The notes beneath the pieces were generated by a model. The model was not told where the DNA came from, ran no database searches, and worked only from the letters and a program-made list of their open reading frames with translations. The position numbers were made by a program, and so were the translations under genes. DNA of 64,000 nt from positions 1 to 64,000 of the forward strand of contig NZ_JAGGOI010000027.1 in the NCBI RefSeq assembly GCF_018614585.1, in the 5' to 3' direction. This document shows, one piece after another, positions 44,901-51,350 of the stretch. The stretch comes from Streptomyces sp. ISL-1 (GTDB lineage Bacteria > Actinomycetota > Actinomycetes > Streptomycetales > Streptomycetaceae). Each line of letters starts with the position of its first letter. Position 1 is the stretch's first letter.

Positions 44901-45709
44901 ATCTGCCCGGACTTCGACAGCGCCGGGGTCTTGCTGAAGCACAGGTACATGAAGATGGTGTTCTCGGCGTCGCAGCCGCCCACCAGCATTGTGTCCGCGC
45001 GGCCTTCGAGCAGCTCGCTGGCGGCGGCCCTGACCGCGCCGAGGGAGCTGGCGCAGGCCGCGTCGACGGTCATGTTCATGCCGCCGAGGTCGAGCCGGTT
45101 GGCGACCCGTCCGGCGACGACGTTGCCCAGCATGCCGGGGAAGGAGTTCTCCTCCCAGGGGGCGAAGGCGAGGCGGAACTTGGCGGCGATCTCCTCGGCG
45201 TCCTTGTCGGACAGACCGCAGCTGCGGACGACCTCCTTGAGCACGGGGGTCTGGAGCCGCGCGGTGAGCGGCTGGGTGAGCTGGTTGGCGCCGGTGATGC
45301 CGAGCACCACGCCGGTGCGTGAGGCGTCGTACCACGACTGGCCGGTCTGGTCGGCCCCGGCGTCCTTGAGCAGATCGCGGGCGACCACCAGGCTGAGGAG
45401 CTGGAGGACGTCGGTGACCTCAAGGGTGTTCGGGGGGAGGCCGAACTCCAGCGGGTTGAAGGACACGTCGGGTATGAAGCCACCGCGCTTGGAGTACGTC
45501 TTGTCGGGGACGGTGGGGTCCGGGTCGTAGTGCTCGTCCACGTCCCAGTGTCCGGCGGGCACATCTTCGATGCAGTCGGCGGCCGAGACGACGTTCGCCC
45601 AGAATTCCCGCAGATTGCTGGACTTGGGGTAGAGCGCGGAGAGGCCGACGATGGCGATGGGGTCCCGGGCGAGCCGACGGTCGAGGTCGGATTCCTGCGA
45701 AGAGTTCAC
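38930..45709 (-). CDS. pfaA: PfaA-like PUFA synthase subunit KS-AT-ACP3-KR-DH
   Basis: 2259 residues from the GTG at 45709. Order: ketosynthase (15-450; Cys219 in DAACASS, EAHGTGT, QIGHTKAAAG); malonyl-type acyltransferase (~540-880; Ser670 in GHSFGE); Pro/Ala linkers; three nearly identical ACPs, each with the LGIDSIKRVEI pantetheine site (about residues 1206, 1301 and 1396); ketoreductase (NADPH motif GGGRGI near 1711, then SSVAGFFGNRGQSDYA and LNWGAWDSGM); C-terminal dehydratase-fold domain (DHVIGGVPVLP near 2004). This is the PfaA/myxobacterial Pfa2 layout with a small ACP number, which in known synthases relates to output rather than chain length. The chain length cannot be read from sequence. 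Confidence 0.94.
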   Translation of the reverse strand: MNSSQESDLDRRLARDPIAIVGLSALYPKSSNLREFWANVVSAADCIEDVPAGHWDVDEHYDPDPTVPDKTYSKRGGFIPDVSFNPLEFGLPPNTLEVTDVLQLLSLVVARDLLKDAGADQTGQSWYDASRTGVVLGITGANQLTQPLTARLQTPVLKEVVRSCGLSDKDAEEIAAKFRLAFAPWEENSFPGMLGNVVAGRVANRLDLGGMNMTVDAACASSLGAVRAAASELLEGRADTMLVGGCDAENTIFMYLCFSKTPALSKSGQIRPFDKDADGTLIGEGIGMLALRRLSDAKRDGNQIYAVLRGFGTSSDGRFKSIYAPRKEGQMVALRRAYEDADCSPASVELFEAHGTGTAVGDATELSALAAVVAEATDSRQYAAVGSVKSQIGHTKAAAGAAGMIKLALALHHKVLPPTINVNEPNPAIDLASGPFYVNTEARPWIRDPARPNRRAAISSFGFGGTNFHMVLEEHGDGDDLRVAYPVAAVHLWHAPDTAALTEALAAGAPAPAGPVPQGHARVALVARGADELATLCEVALGELRSRPEAEAWSHPKGVHFRRGSAPVGKVAALFAGQGSQYINLGKTAVMALPPLRAAFDRANRHFEGADPLSRIAFPAPLFDDAGRAAQETALQATEYAQPAIGALSAGQFRYLGELGFAAEGFLGHSFGELTALWAAGALDDEAFFGLARARGNAMAPPQEPGFDAGAMAAISAPEERVAELLADRTGLVVCNRNAADQIVVGGATQEVERLVAAAKEAGLRASRLPVSAAFHTPFVGHAVDAFRSYVDRVEVGLPSGTVFANTKGAVYGDDIAANRKVLAEQLIHPVDFAARVEEMYAAGFRVFVEFGPKSVLTQLVRRILGDREHTVLALDAGPGKDADVALKQAVAQLAVLGLPLATTDGYVAEPVKSEPTKGMSILLNGINYVSPERRAAYRDAIENGYRIAVPALSATAAVPARAAQSSPIAAPAPAPATPVAPTPAAPAPAAAVAPVPAPVPAPAPTVTETAHVDSDRLADLMADHLALHDDYLNGQLQSAERLAGLLERASDQGQLGQVLSGVTAVKEHGLAIGRTHVRANEVLRDLAGLELGAAPAPQRPAPVAPAAQAAPAALAPAQQPAVPAARVPAALPAPAPAPAPVAPTPARVAPAPAPAPAPAPAAVAAGPDAAGVEAALLDVVAQKTGYPADMLELDMDIEADLGIDSIKRVEIMGVLQERFALDTSAGPEQLAELRTLRDIVGFMAGQSAPAAAAAAPAPVAGPDAAGVEAALLDVVAQKTGYPADMLDLDMDIEADLGIDSIKRVEIMGVLQERFALDTSAGPEQLAELRTLRDIVGFMAGQSGPAPAPAPAAVAAGPDAAGVEAALLDVVAQKTGYPADMLDLDMDVEADLGIDSIKRVEIMGVMQERFALDTSAGPEQLAELRTLRDIVGFMTGGAEAPAAPAPQQTAPAPSPQPDAAAEGRGRLGRGQAALTTLPEPDLLVGAYAQGAGALVVDDGGELAPVVAGQLSDDGWKVHVLRLPGVPERASGVLDHALTGWGVTELAARLEDVLADNVSLVLDFTTAERSDWADGVRRLAHTLLLAKHVVEPLTTAAAFGRAAFTTVTRLDGHFGLGGVAEELVPAGGVAGLVKTLAVEAPEVFCRAVDLAPALDTAAGAALVLAEVHDAAAEPVQVGRDGIRRVGLTLADQPLGGARDTAAAPLTSDDLLVVTGGGRGITAACVAELAREHRPGLLLLGRTPLDAEPAWAQGIEDATLKAAAAAHLKGAGEKPTPKRVEQLYRSVVGTREIRATLQTVRAAGSETEYLAVDITDPAATAAALAPYRERVTGLVHGAGVLADQLIANKKASEVERVFAPKLTGLRSVVAALSGDTLRHVVLFSSVAGFFGNRGQSDYAMANEVLNAWAASWKQRHPEARVTSLNWGAWDSGMVSPEIKAVFKERGITLIPVETGTRMFAEQFAPGRVDDVVTVLGPTTPLSEREAAAPASAVTVRRELSGLAGDPVVADHVIGGVPVLPAAVALGWAIGAVERVTGAPVGRVSDFAVHKGIVFDENLPEQTQLVLSPAGNAVEVAIRSTASDGAVRPHYAAVVAHATAAAPAPVTALPALGGGRDAAGLYTDGTLFHGPSLRGVRRVLAKDESRLVLQCALPEHRPAGGAFGGSRFAPGTADLLLQAGLVWVKLFRGSAGLPLAVGGADLHHPLPDGEPFLVVVEPAAAGAGSGSSLTITACAPDGRVLTRLDGVSVVSAPQLAAKFVSG
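41409..42220 (-). repeat. Three tandem near-identical ACP coding units, 285-bp period
   Basis: The GMTG/MAGQ ends recur at 41409, 41694 and 41979, exactly 285 bp apart. DNA identity over the ACP cores is very high, implying recent duplication or gene conversion. Linkers are Ala/Pro-rich and of variable composition. Confidence 0.9.
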
Positions 45710-46116
45710 GGCAAGTCTCTCTGGATCTGGGCGAACAGGGACTTCGGTCTGGGCGCCCCGGCACACGGACCCGGGGGCAGGGCTGGGCGGGGCGCGCCGC
45801 CCTTGAGGAGGCGGCAGACCAGATCGGCGACGGTTGCTGCGGCGCGCGGGTCAGCTTCGTGTGGTGGTCGCCTGGTGCGGTGTGCACGGCAAGGCCGTTC
45901 GGGGGCGAGTTCCGCCCGGCCGGCGTCTCGTCCTTCGGGACTGGGCCGCCTCGGGCCCTGCCGGGCACCAGCTGTACGGATCTGGGCACCGGAGGCGTGC
46001 GGTCGTCCTCGGACGGCACAACGGCCCGCCCACGTGGGCGTCGTGGAACTTTCACCGGCCGGGCGGGCCGGTCTCCCTGCCGGGGTTCCACGGTGTGGCC
46101 CGGTGCGCCACCGGCG
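45710..46116. other. Spacer between the free ACP gene and pfaA
   Basis: 407 nt with no supported gene. Open frames on both strands are Arg/Pro-rich and overlap pfaA or the ACP gene. It probably holds the pfaA promoter or leader. Confidence 0.45.
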
Positions 46117-46386
46117 CTACGCCGCGGTGGCCCGCTGCTCGCACTCCTCGGCGATGTGCTCGGAGAGGGCCTTGATGGTCGGGTGGTACCAGAGCGCCGT
46201 CGTACCGAGCTCGAAGCCGAGCCAGCTCTCCATCTCGCCGGCGATGATCAGCGCCGTGGTGCTGTCCAGGTCGAGTTCGTCGAAGTACTGCTCGGGCGGC
46301 ACCTCCGTCGGCTCAATGCCCAGACGCTGTGCGATCTCGTCGATCAGCCATTTCTGGGCTTCATCGGCCGTAACAACTTTCGCCAT
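46117..46386 (-). CDS. Free acyl carrier protein of the PUFA-type cluster
   Basis: 89 residues; GGAGAGG before the ATG at 46386. Four-helix ACP with Ser42 in ELDLDSTTALIIAGEME, the phosphopantetheine site. The motif (DST) differs from the DSI/DSIKR of the PfaA ACPs, so it is a separate carrier, perhaps for a starter unit or for the chain acted on by the acyl-CoA-dehydrogenase-like enzymes. First gene of the synthase run; the regulator gene lies upstream on the same strand. Confidence 0.9.
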   Translation of the reverse strand: MAKVVTADEAQKWLIDEIAQRLGIEPTEVPPEQYFDELDLDSTTALIIAGEMESWLGFELGTTALWYHPTIKALSEHIAEECEQRATAA

Positions 46387-46658
46387 TTCCAATCCTCTCC
46401 AGACGGCTTGCTGCACGCCTTTCGGGGACGTTTGGAATATCCCCGTAAGGGCGCCTCGTACGGTGGAGGCGCAAAGGCTCATCAGCAATGGCCGGAACGA
46501 GCTTTGACCATAGGTCGGAGCCCCAGTCCGGGCAACCGAACTCCGCACCGGGAAAGGTCCATTCACCTGGGCTTAATCAATCGCCCGGGCCGCGCCGTCC
46601 GGAATTCCTGTGCTGAGCTGCGGCGATTGTGCGGGAGATGACGGGAAGGGGTGGCGCG

Positions 46659-48575
46659 TCAGCCTGACGCAAGGCTGTCAGCGTCCACGTCAGCCACTGC
46701 CACGGGCCGCCCGCGCCGCGCGAGTTCGGCGACGAGCGCGCGGATCGAGACCTGCGGGGTCGCGGCGAGCCTGGCGACGGCCATGCGCAGCTCCAGCGGA
46801 TACTGCCCGCAGACCGCCGCCAGTTCGGCCGTGGCCTCGGGCTCGGCCGCCGTCCGCTCGGGACCGAGATAGGTCTCGATCAGTGCGTACGCCTCCGTCG
46901 CGGACAGGACGTCGAGGGCGATCGACCTGGCGCCCTCGCGCGTCACCAGGTCCATGAGCGGCGATCTGCTGGTGACCAGCACCAGGTTTCCGGGAGTGCC
47001 CGGCAGCAGGCCGCGGACCTGCGCCGCGTCGGCGGCGTCGTCCAGCACCATCAGGAAGCGACGGCCCGCCAGCAGGCTGCGGAGCAGCCCGGAGGCCTCC
47101 TCCTGCGTGTCCGGTATCCACTCGTCCGGCACACCGAGGGAGCGCAGGAAGCGGGTGAGCACCGTGAGGGGGTGTACGCGCCTGTCCGGCGGGTTCGCGC
47201 TGCCCTGCAGGTCGGCATAGAGCTGGCCGTCGGGGAAGTCCTCGAGCCGGTGGTGGGCCCAGCGCACGGCGAGGGCCGTCTTCCCGATCTCCGGCGGCCC
47301 GTGTACGGCCGCGATGCCCACCGAGGCGCATCCCTTGCCCCCATGCGCCAGGAGTCCGTCCAGGACGGCCAGTTGCTCGTGCCGCCCGACGAATGGGGTG
47401 ATGACAGGTGGAAGCTGCGCCGGCAGGGCAAGGCTGCGGGGACGGGAGGAAGGCGGCTCCGGTAACCGGGCGGGCAGCGGCCCGTTCCAGAACTCGCCGG
47501 TGGCGCCGTACGACTGCTCCGGCATCGGCTGGGGCGGCTCCGCGCCCGCCGGGTCGGCACGCCCGTCGGGGCCGTCCTGCATCAGGATGGTGTGCCGCGC
47601 CTGCCAGACCTCTTCGCTCGGCTCTACGCCCAGCTCCTTCTTCAGGCGCATCCGCAGGTCGGCGAAGAGCCGCAGGGCCGCCGCCCGCCGGCCGGACCCG
47701 GCGAGCGCCAGCATGATCCGCGCCTGCAGTGGCTCGTGCAGCGGCTCTTCGTACGACGCGATCCTGAGCTGGTCGATCGCGTAGGCGGAGCGGTTCAGCC
47801 GGAGTGCCAGATCGGCGAACTCGATGGCCACGTCGATGTGCCGCTGCGCGACCCGCACCACGGCGGGGTGCTGCCACAGCAGGGGCAGATCCTGCAGGAC
47901 CCGGCCCTGCCAGCCGCGCAGGGCCTGCTTGAACAGCTCCAGCGCGGACTTCGGATCGGAACCCGCCGCCCTGGCCGCCTGGGCGGCGCGCTCCTCGAAC
48001 CGGCAGAGATCCAGCTGTGCCCCGCCGCTGTTGAAGACGTATCCGCCGCGCACGGTACTGATCCGGCGGCGGCTTCCGTCACGGTGGCCGTGCCGGCCGG
48101 GCCCGGGCTCGATGATCCGGCGCAGCCGCGCCACATACGTGTGCACCAACGTCGGGTACGCGGAGGGCGCTTCACCGCTCCAGAGCACGTCCGCTATCTC
48201 TTCATGGCTCACGGTCTGGTCCGGCTGTACGGCCAGCAGGCCGAGCATGGCTCGCTGCTTGAGCGGCATGGCCACGGGCAGCCCCGAGGTCAGGACCGTC
48301 AGCGGCCCCAGCAGGCGTATCTCGTAGGGGCGTCCGGGCTGCTCGGACTGCCGCGCATTGGCGTCGGTCTCGCAGCCGGGGGTGGCCGCGCAGTCGTATC
48401 CGACCACCTGCGCCATGCGGACCAGCGTCTCGTGCCGCGGATTCCGCACCTGTCCGCGTTCAATATGGCGGACGGTTCTGACGCTTATCCCGGCCCTTCG
48501 GGCCACCTCGTCCTGCGTCAGTCCTGCCTGGATCCGAGCGGCCCGCAGACCGTCTCCCCGACCATCCGCAATCAT
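46659..48575 (-). CDS. HTH-SARP-NB-ARC (AfsR-like) regulator
   Basis: 638 residues. Residues 8-62 are an XRE-type HTH (LRAARIQAGLTQDEVARRAG, then RNPRHETLVRM). Residues ~83-180 are the OmpR-type winged helix of SARPs. About 185-330 is the bacterial transcriptional activation domain. The remainder is a NB-ARC ATPase with Walker A GPPEIGKTAL and Walker B FLMVLDDAAD. It ends after NB-ARC with no TPR array, so it is shorter than AfsR. Having a second, XRE-type DNA-binding domain ahead of the SARP core is unusual. Lies just upstream of the free ACP gene, same strand, and probably activates the PUFA-type cluster. Confidence 0.88.
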   Translation of the reverse strand: MIADGRGDGLRAARIQAGLTQDEVARRAGISVRTVRHIERGQVRNPRHETLVRMAQVVGYDCAATPGCETDANARQSEQPGRPYEIRLLGPLTVLTSGLPVAMPLKQRAMLGLLAVQPDQTVSHEEIADVLWSGEAPSAYPTLVHTYVARLRRIIEPGPGRHGHRDGSRRRISTVRGGYVFNSGGAQLDLCRFEERAAQAARAAGSDPKSALELFKQALRGWQGRVLQDLPLLWQHPAVVRVAQRHIDVAIEFADLALRLNRSAYAIDQLRIASYEEPLHEPLQARIMLALAGSGRRAAALRLFADLRMRLKKELGVEPSEEVWQARHTILMQDGPDGRADPAGAEPPQPMPEQSYGATGEFWNGPLPARLPEPPSSRPRSLALPAQLPPVITPFVGRHEQLAVLDGLLAHGGKGCASVGIAAVHGPPEIGKTALAVRWAHHRLEDFPDGQLYADLQGSANPPDRRVHPLTVLTRFLRSLGVPDEWIPDTQEEASGLLRSLLAGRRFLMVLDDAADAAQVRGLLPGTPGNLVLVTSRSPLMDLVTREGARSIALDVLSATEAYALIETYLGPERTAAEPEATAELAAVCGQYPLELRMAVARLAATPQVSIRALVAELARRGRPVAVADVDADSLASG

Positions 48576-48786
48576 CCCCCACCTTTCACACGAATTTGGC
48601 TATGTCGGTGCCAAATTTCACCGACACTCGGTCCGCCAACGACGCACTCTATTGCGAAGATTGCGCGGAAGCGATCATTCCAGGTGAGTAAATGACATGA
48701 CCCGCACACTCCAGGGGAATTCAGTTGAACCGTCACCAACCCTTTGGGCTACGTCGGCCTGATGGCCGACTGGCCCTCACTGCTCC

Positions 48787-50337
48787 TCACACGGCCCGGA
48801 GCGGCTTTTCAACCCGCGCCTGGGACTGCCCGCCAATCCCGGGCACGTCGGCGTCCGGCTGCCCGGCCGCCCGGCGCACCAGGAGCAGGACGAGCACCCC
48901 GGCGGCGACGGCCGCGACACCGCTGACCAGGAACACCTGGTCGAGACCCGCGGCATAGGCGTCCTCGATCGCGCCCGCCGCGGCGGCCCGTGACTGCGCG
49001 GGGAGTTCGGCGAGCACGGCCGACGACTGACCGCCGGTGACCAGTTCGGCCGCGGCGCCGGAGTCGGCGAACGCCTTGCTCTCGGCGAGGTTTCGCGCGA
49101 TCGCGCCCGACAGGATGGCGCCCACCACCGGGATGCCCACCGCGAATCCCAGCTGCCGGAACGTGTTCGCCGCGCCGCCCGCCATGCCCGCCCGGCTCGC
49201 CGGCGCGGCGGCGAGAGCAGCCGAGGCGAGGGTCGGCGAGGCCAGACCGACGCCGACGCCGGTCAGCACCATGCCCGGGAGCAGCGCCGTCCAGCCCGAG
49301 GTGCCGGTGACAAGCATCTCCAGCAATGTGCCCGTGCCGATGAGCAGCAGGCCGATGCCGATCGGCCACTGCGGTGCGACGGCAGCCAGGAACCTGCCCG
49401 CCAACCCGGCGGCCACAAAAGACATTCCGCTCAGTGGCATGAGGATCAGGCCGGCCTTGACCGGGCTGAGGTCGAGCACCGACTGTGCCCACACCGAGAC
49501 GAACACCAGATTGGCGAAGGCGGCGGCGCTGAACACCACCGCTCCGGCCATCAGCCCGCCGAACGACGGTGTACGCAGCAGGGCCAGATCCAGCATCGGG
49601 TCGGGCTTTCCACGCTCCACCAGGATGAACGCGACGAGGGCGAGCACCGCCCCGCCGAACAGTGCGAGCGTGGTCGTCGCGCCCCACCCTTCGTCGCCCG
49701 CGTGGATCAGCGCGAAGATCAGCAGGGTTGCCATCACGGTGAAACCGACCGTGCCCGGCAGGTCGACGCGGCGATCGGTACGGGTGGCCGAGCGGGCCAG
49801 GTGCTTAACGCCGACGAACAGCGCGACGGCCGCGACGGGCAGGTTGACCAGGAAGATCCACCGCCAGTTGAGGTGCTCGGTGAGCAGGCCTCCCAGTATC
49901 GGTCCCGCCGCGGCGGCGGCGCCGTTGACCGCACCCCACACACCGAACGCGATCCCGCGGTCGCGGCCCTGGTAATTGCTGGCCAGCAATGGGGTGTTGG
50001 TGGCGAACATGGCCGCCGCCCCGAGCCCCTGCACACCACGCGCCGCGATCATCATGCCGCTGGAGTCCGCCAGGCCGCATGTCAGCGAGGCGACCGCGAA
50101 CACGGCAAGCCCGGCGAGATACACCCGCCGGGCGCCCTTTAGGTCGGACAGCGAACCGATAGCCATCAGCAGCGCGGCGAGCACCAACACGTAGACGTCG
50201 ACCACCCATTGGAGGGCGGAGAACGAGGCGTCGAGGGAGTCGGTCATCTGGGGAAGGGCGACGCTCACGATGGTCACGTCGATCAACAGCATGAAGGTGC
50301 CCAGGCAAACCGCCAGCAGCGGCATCCATTTGCGCAT
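48787..50337 (-). CDS. 14-helix MFS exporter (DHA2/EmrB-QacA type)
   Basis: 516 residues, about 14 hydrophobic helices. Motif A-like GSLSDLKGARRVYLAG after helix 2 and motif C-like AAGPILGGLLTEHLNWRW after helix 5 identify the drug:H+ antiporter-2 family. A GAGAGG ribosome site precedes the ATG. Divergent from a TetR gene with a palindrome between them. Expected to export the product of the neighbouring aromatic cluster and to confer self-resistance. Confidence 0.9.
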   Translation of the reverse strand: MRKWMPLLAVCLGTFMLLIDVTIVSVALPQMTDSLDASFSALQWVVDVYVLVLAALLMAIGSLSDLKGARRVYLAGLAVFAVASLTCGLADSSGMMIAARGVQGLGAAAMFATNTPLLASNYQGRDRGIAFGVWGAVNGAAAAAGPILGGLLTEHLNWRWIFLVNLPVAAVALFVGVKHLARSATRTDRRVDLPGTVGFTVMATLLIFALIHAGDEGWGATTTLALFGGAVLALVAFILVERGKPDPMLDLALLRTPSFGGLMAGAVVFSAAAFANLVFVSVWAQSVLDLSPVKAGLILMPLSGMSFVAAGLAGRFLAAVAPQWPIGIGLLLIGTGTLLEMLVTGTSGWTALLPGMVLTGVGVGLASPTLASAALAAAPASRAGMAGGAANTFRQLGFAVGIPVVGAILSGAIARNLAESKAFADSGAAAELVTGGQSSAVLAELPAQSRAAAAGAIEDAYAAGLDQVFLVSGVAAVAAGVLVLLLVRRAAGQPDADVPGIGGQSQARVEKPLRAV

Positions 50338-50434
50338 GACGCGGAGCCTCTCAAGGGGCGAGAAGAAAAAGAGGCGCCCTCACCAGCACCGCACGCAACA
50401 GCGCCGGCGGCGGACGGGTCTGTACGGGCACCTC

Positions 50435-50449
50435 TTAGACAGTGGCTAA
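50435..50449. promoter_or_regulatory. TetR operator candidate
   Basis: TTAGACAGTGGCTAA, imperfect palindrome TTAG-N7-CTAA, in the MFS/TetR intergene. A near-identical palindrome occurs at 58396-58410. Confidence 0.55.
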
Positions 50450-50532
50450 TAGGTTAGGCTGACTCTATGCCCTGCGGGTCGCCGGGCGTCAAGTTGCCTC
50501 GGCCACAGCCCCTCAGCGTTAGGTTTTTGGAC

Positions 50533-51231
50533 ATGTCTGCGTCAGCGCCCCGCCGCCGATCGCGTGCCTCGGCAGGCCTGCCGCCCATCACGGCGGACAA
50601 GATCATCGATGCCGCGGTCGAACTGACCGCGCAGCACGGCCTCGACGGCTGGACGATCCGGCAGATCGCCACCAAGCTCGATGTCTGGCCGGGTGTGGTC
50701 GCCCATCACGTCGGCGACCGCGACGCCGTGGTCATGGCGGTCACCGACCGGGTGATCGCCCGCATTCAGGTGCCCGACGCGGATGTGCCGTGGCGCGACT
50801 GGTTCAGCATGCTGATGCTGGAAGGGCGCGCCGTCCTGCGGCAGTTCCCCGGTGTGGCCCGCCGTCTCGTCCTGGTCGGCCCGAACGTCCCGTCCGCGCT
50901 GCCCACCATCGACAGGGGAATCAAGGTGCTGCAGCGCGCCGGGTTCGGCGAGCACGCCACCGTGATCTACCGCTATCTGCTCAACAGCGCCTTCATGCTG
51001 GTGGCCGTGGAGGACGACCGGGACAGTTACTTCCCCAGCGCCCGCGCCGACATGGGGCGGGCCATGGCCGCGTTCGTCGCGGACACGACCCGCCCCGGGC
51101 TGGCCGCCGCGGGCGCGCAGGCGGTCGCCCGGTCCGATGACCCGGACGACCTCGCCGCGGAGGATCTGGCGTTCTTCAAGCTCACCGTCGAGCGGTCACT
51201 CGACGGCGCGCAGGCGCTCCTGAACGGCTGA
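50533..51231 (+). CDS. TetR-family transcriptional regulator
   Basis: 232 residues from the ATG at 50533; an in-frame ATG at 50467 would add 22. N-terminal HTH: IIDAAVELTAQHGLDGWTIRQIATKL then HVGDRDAVV. The C-terminal helical ligand domain is TetR_C-like with VARRLVLVGPNVPSALPTID. Divergent from the MFS exporter and convergent with the 6-MSA-type PKS gene. Presumably represses the exporter until the product or a precursor binds, and may also act at the 58.4-kb promoter. Confidence 0.85.
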   Translation: MSASAPRRRSRASAGLPPITADKIIDAAVELTAQHGLDGWTIRQIATKLDVWPGVVAHHVGDRDAVVMAVTDRVIARIQVPDADVPWRDWFSMLMLEGRAVLRQFPGVARRLVLVGPNVPSALPTIDRGIKVLQRAGFGEHATVIYRYLLNSAFMLVAVEDDRDSYFPSARADMGRAMAAFVADTTRPGLAAAGAQAVARSDDPDDLAAEDLAFFKLTVERSLDGAQALLNG

Positions 51232-51350
51232 CCGACTGAAGGGCTGACCGACAGACGGGCTGACCGGCTGGGGCTGACCGCGCCCTTGCCGGCCGGTCAC
51301 TTCCGTCAGGACGGGACTCCGGTCAGGCGGTGGCTCCCCGGTGACTCCCG

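Noticed and set aside
40415..45322. Plus-strand open frame of 1635 codons opposite pfaA
   Set aside because: Antisense shadow of the KS/AT/ACP/KR coding; the translation is low-complexity Gly/Arg/Gln/His with no domain.
45859..46641. Plus-strand 260-codon frame across the free ACP gene
   Set aside because: Antisense to the ACP, low-complexity, no start signal or domain.
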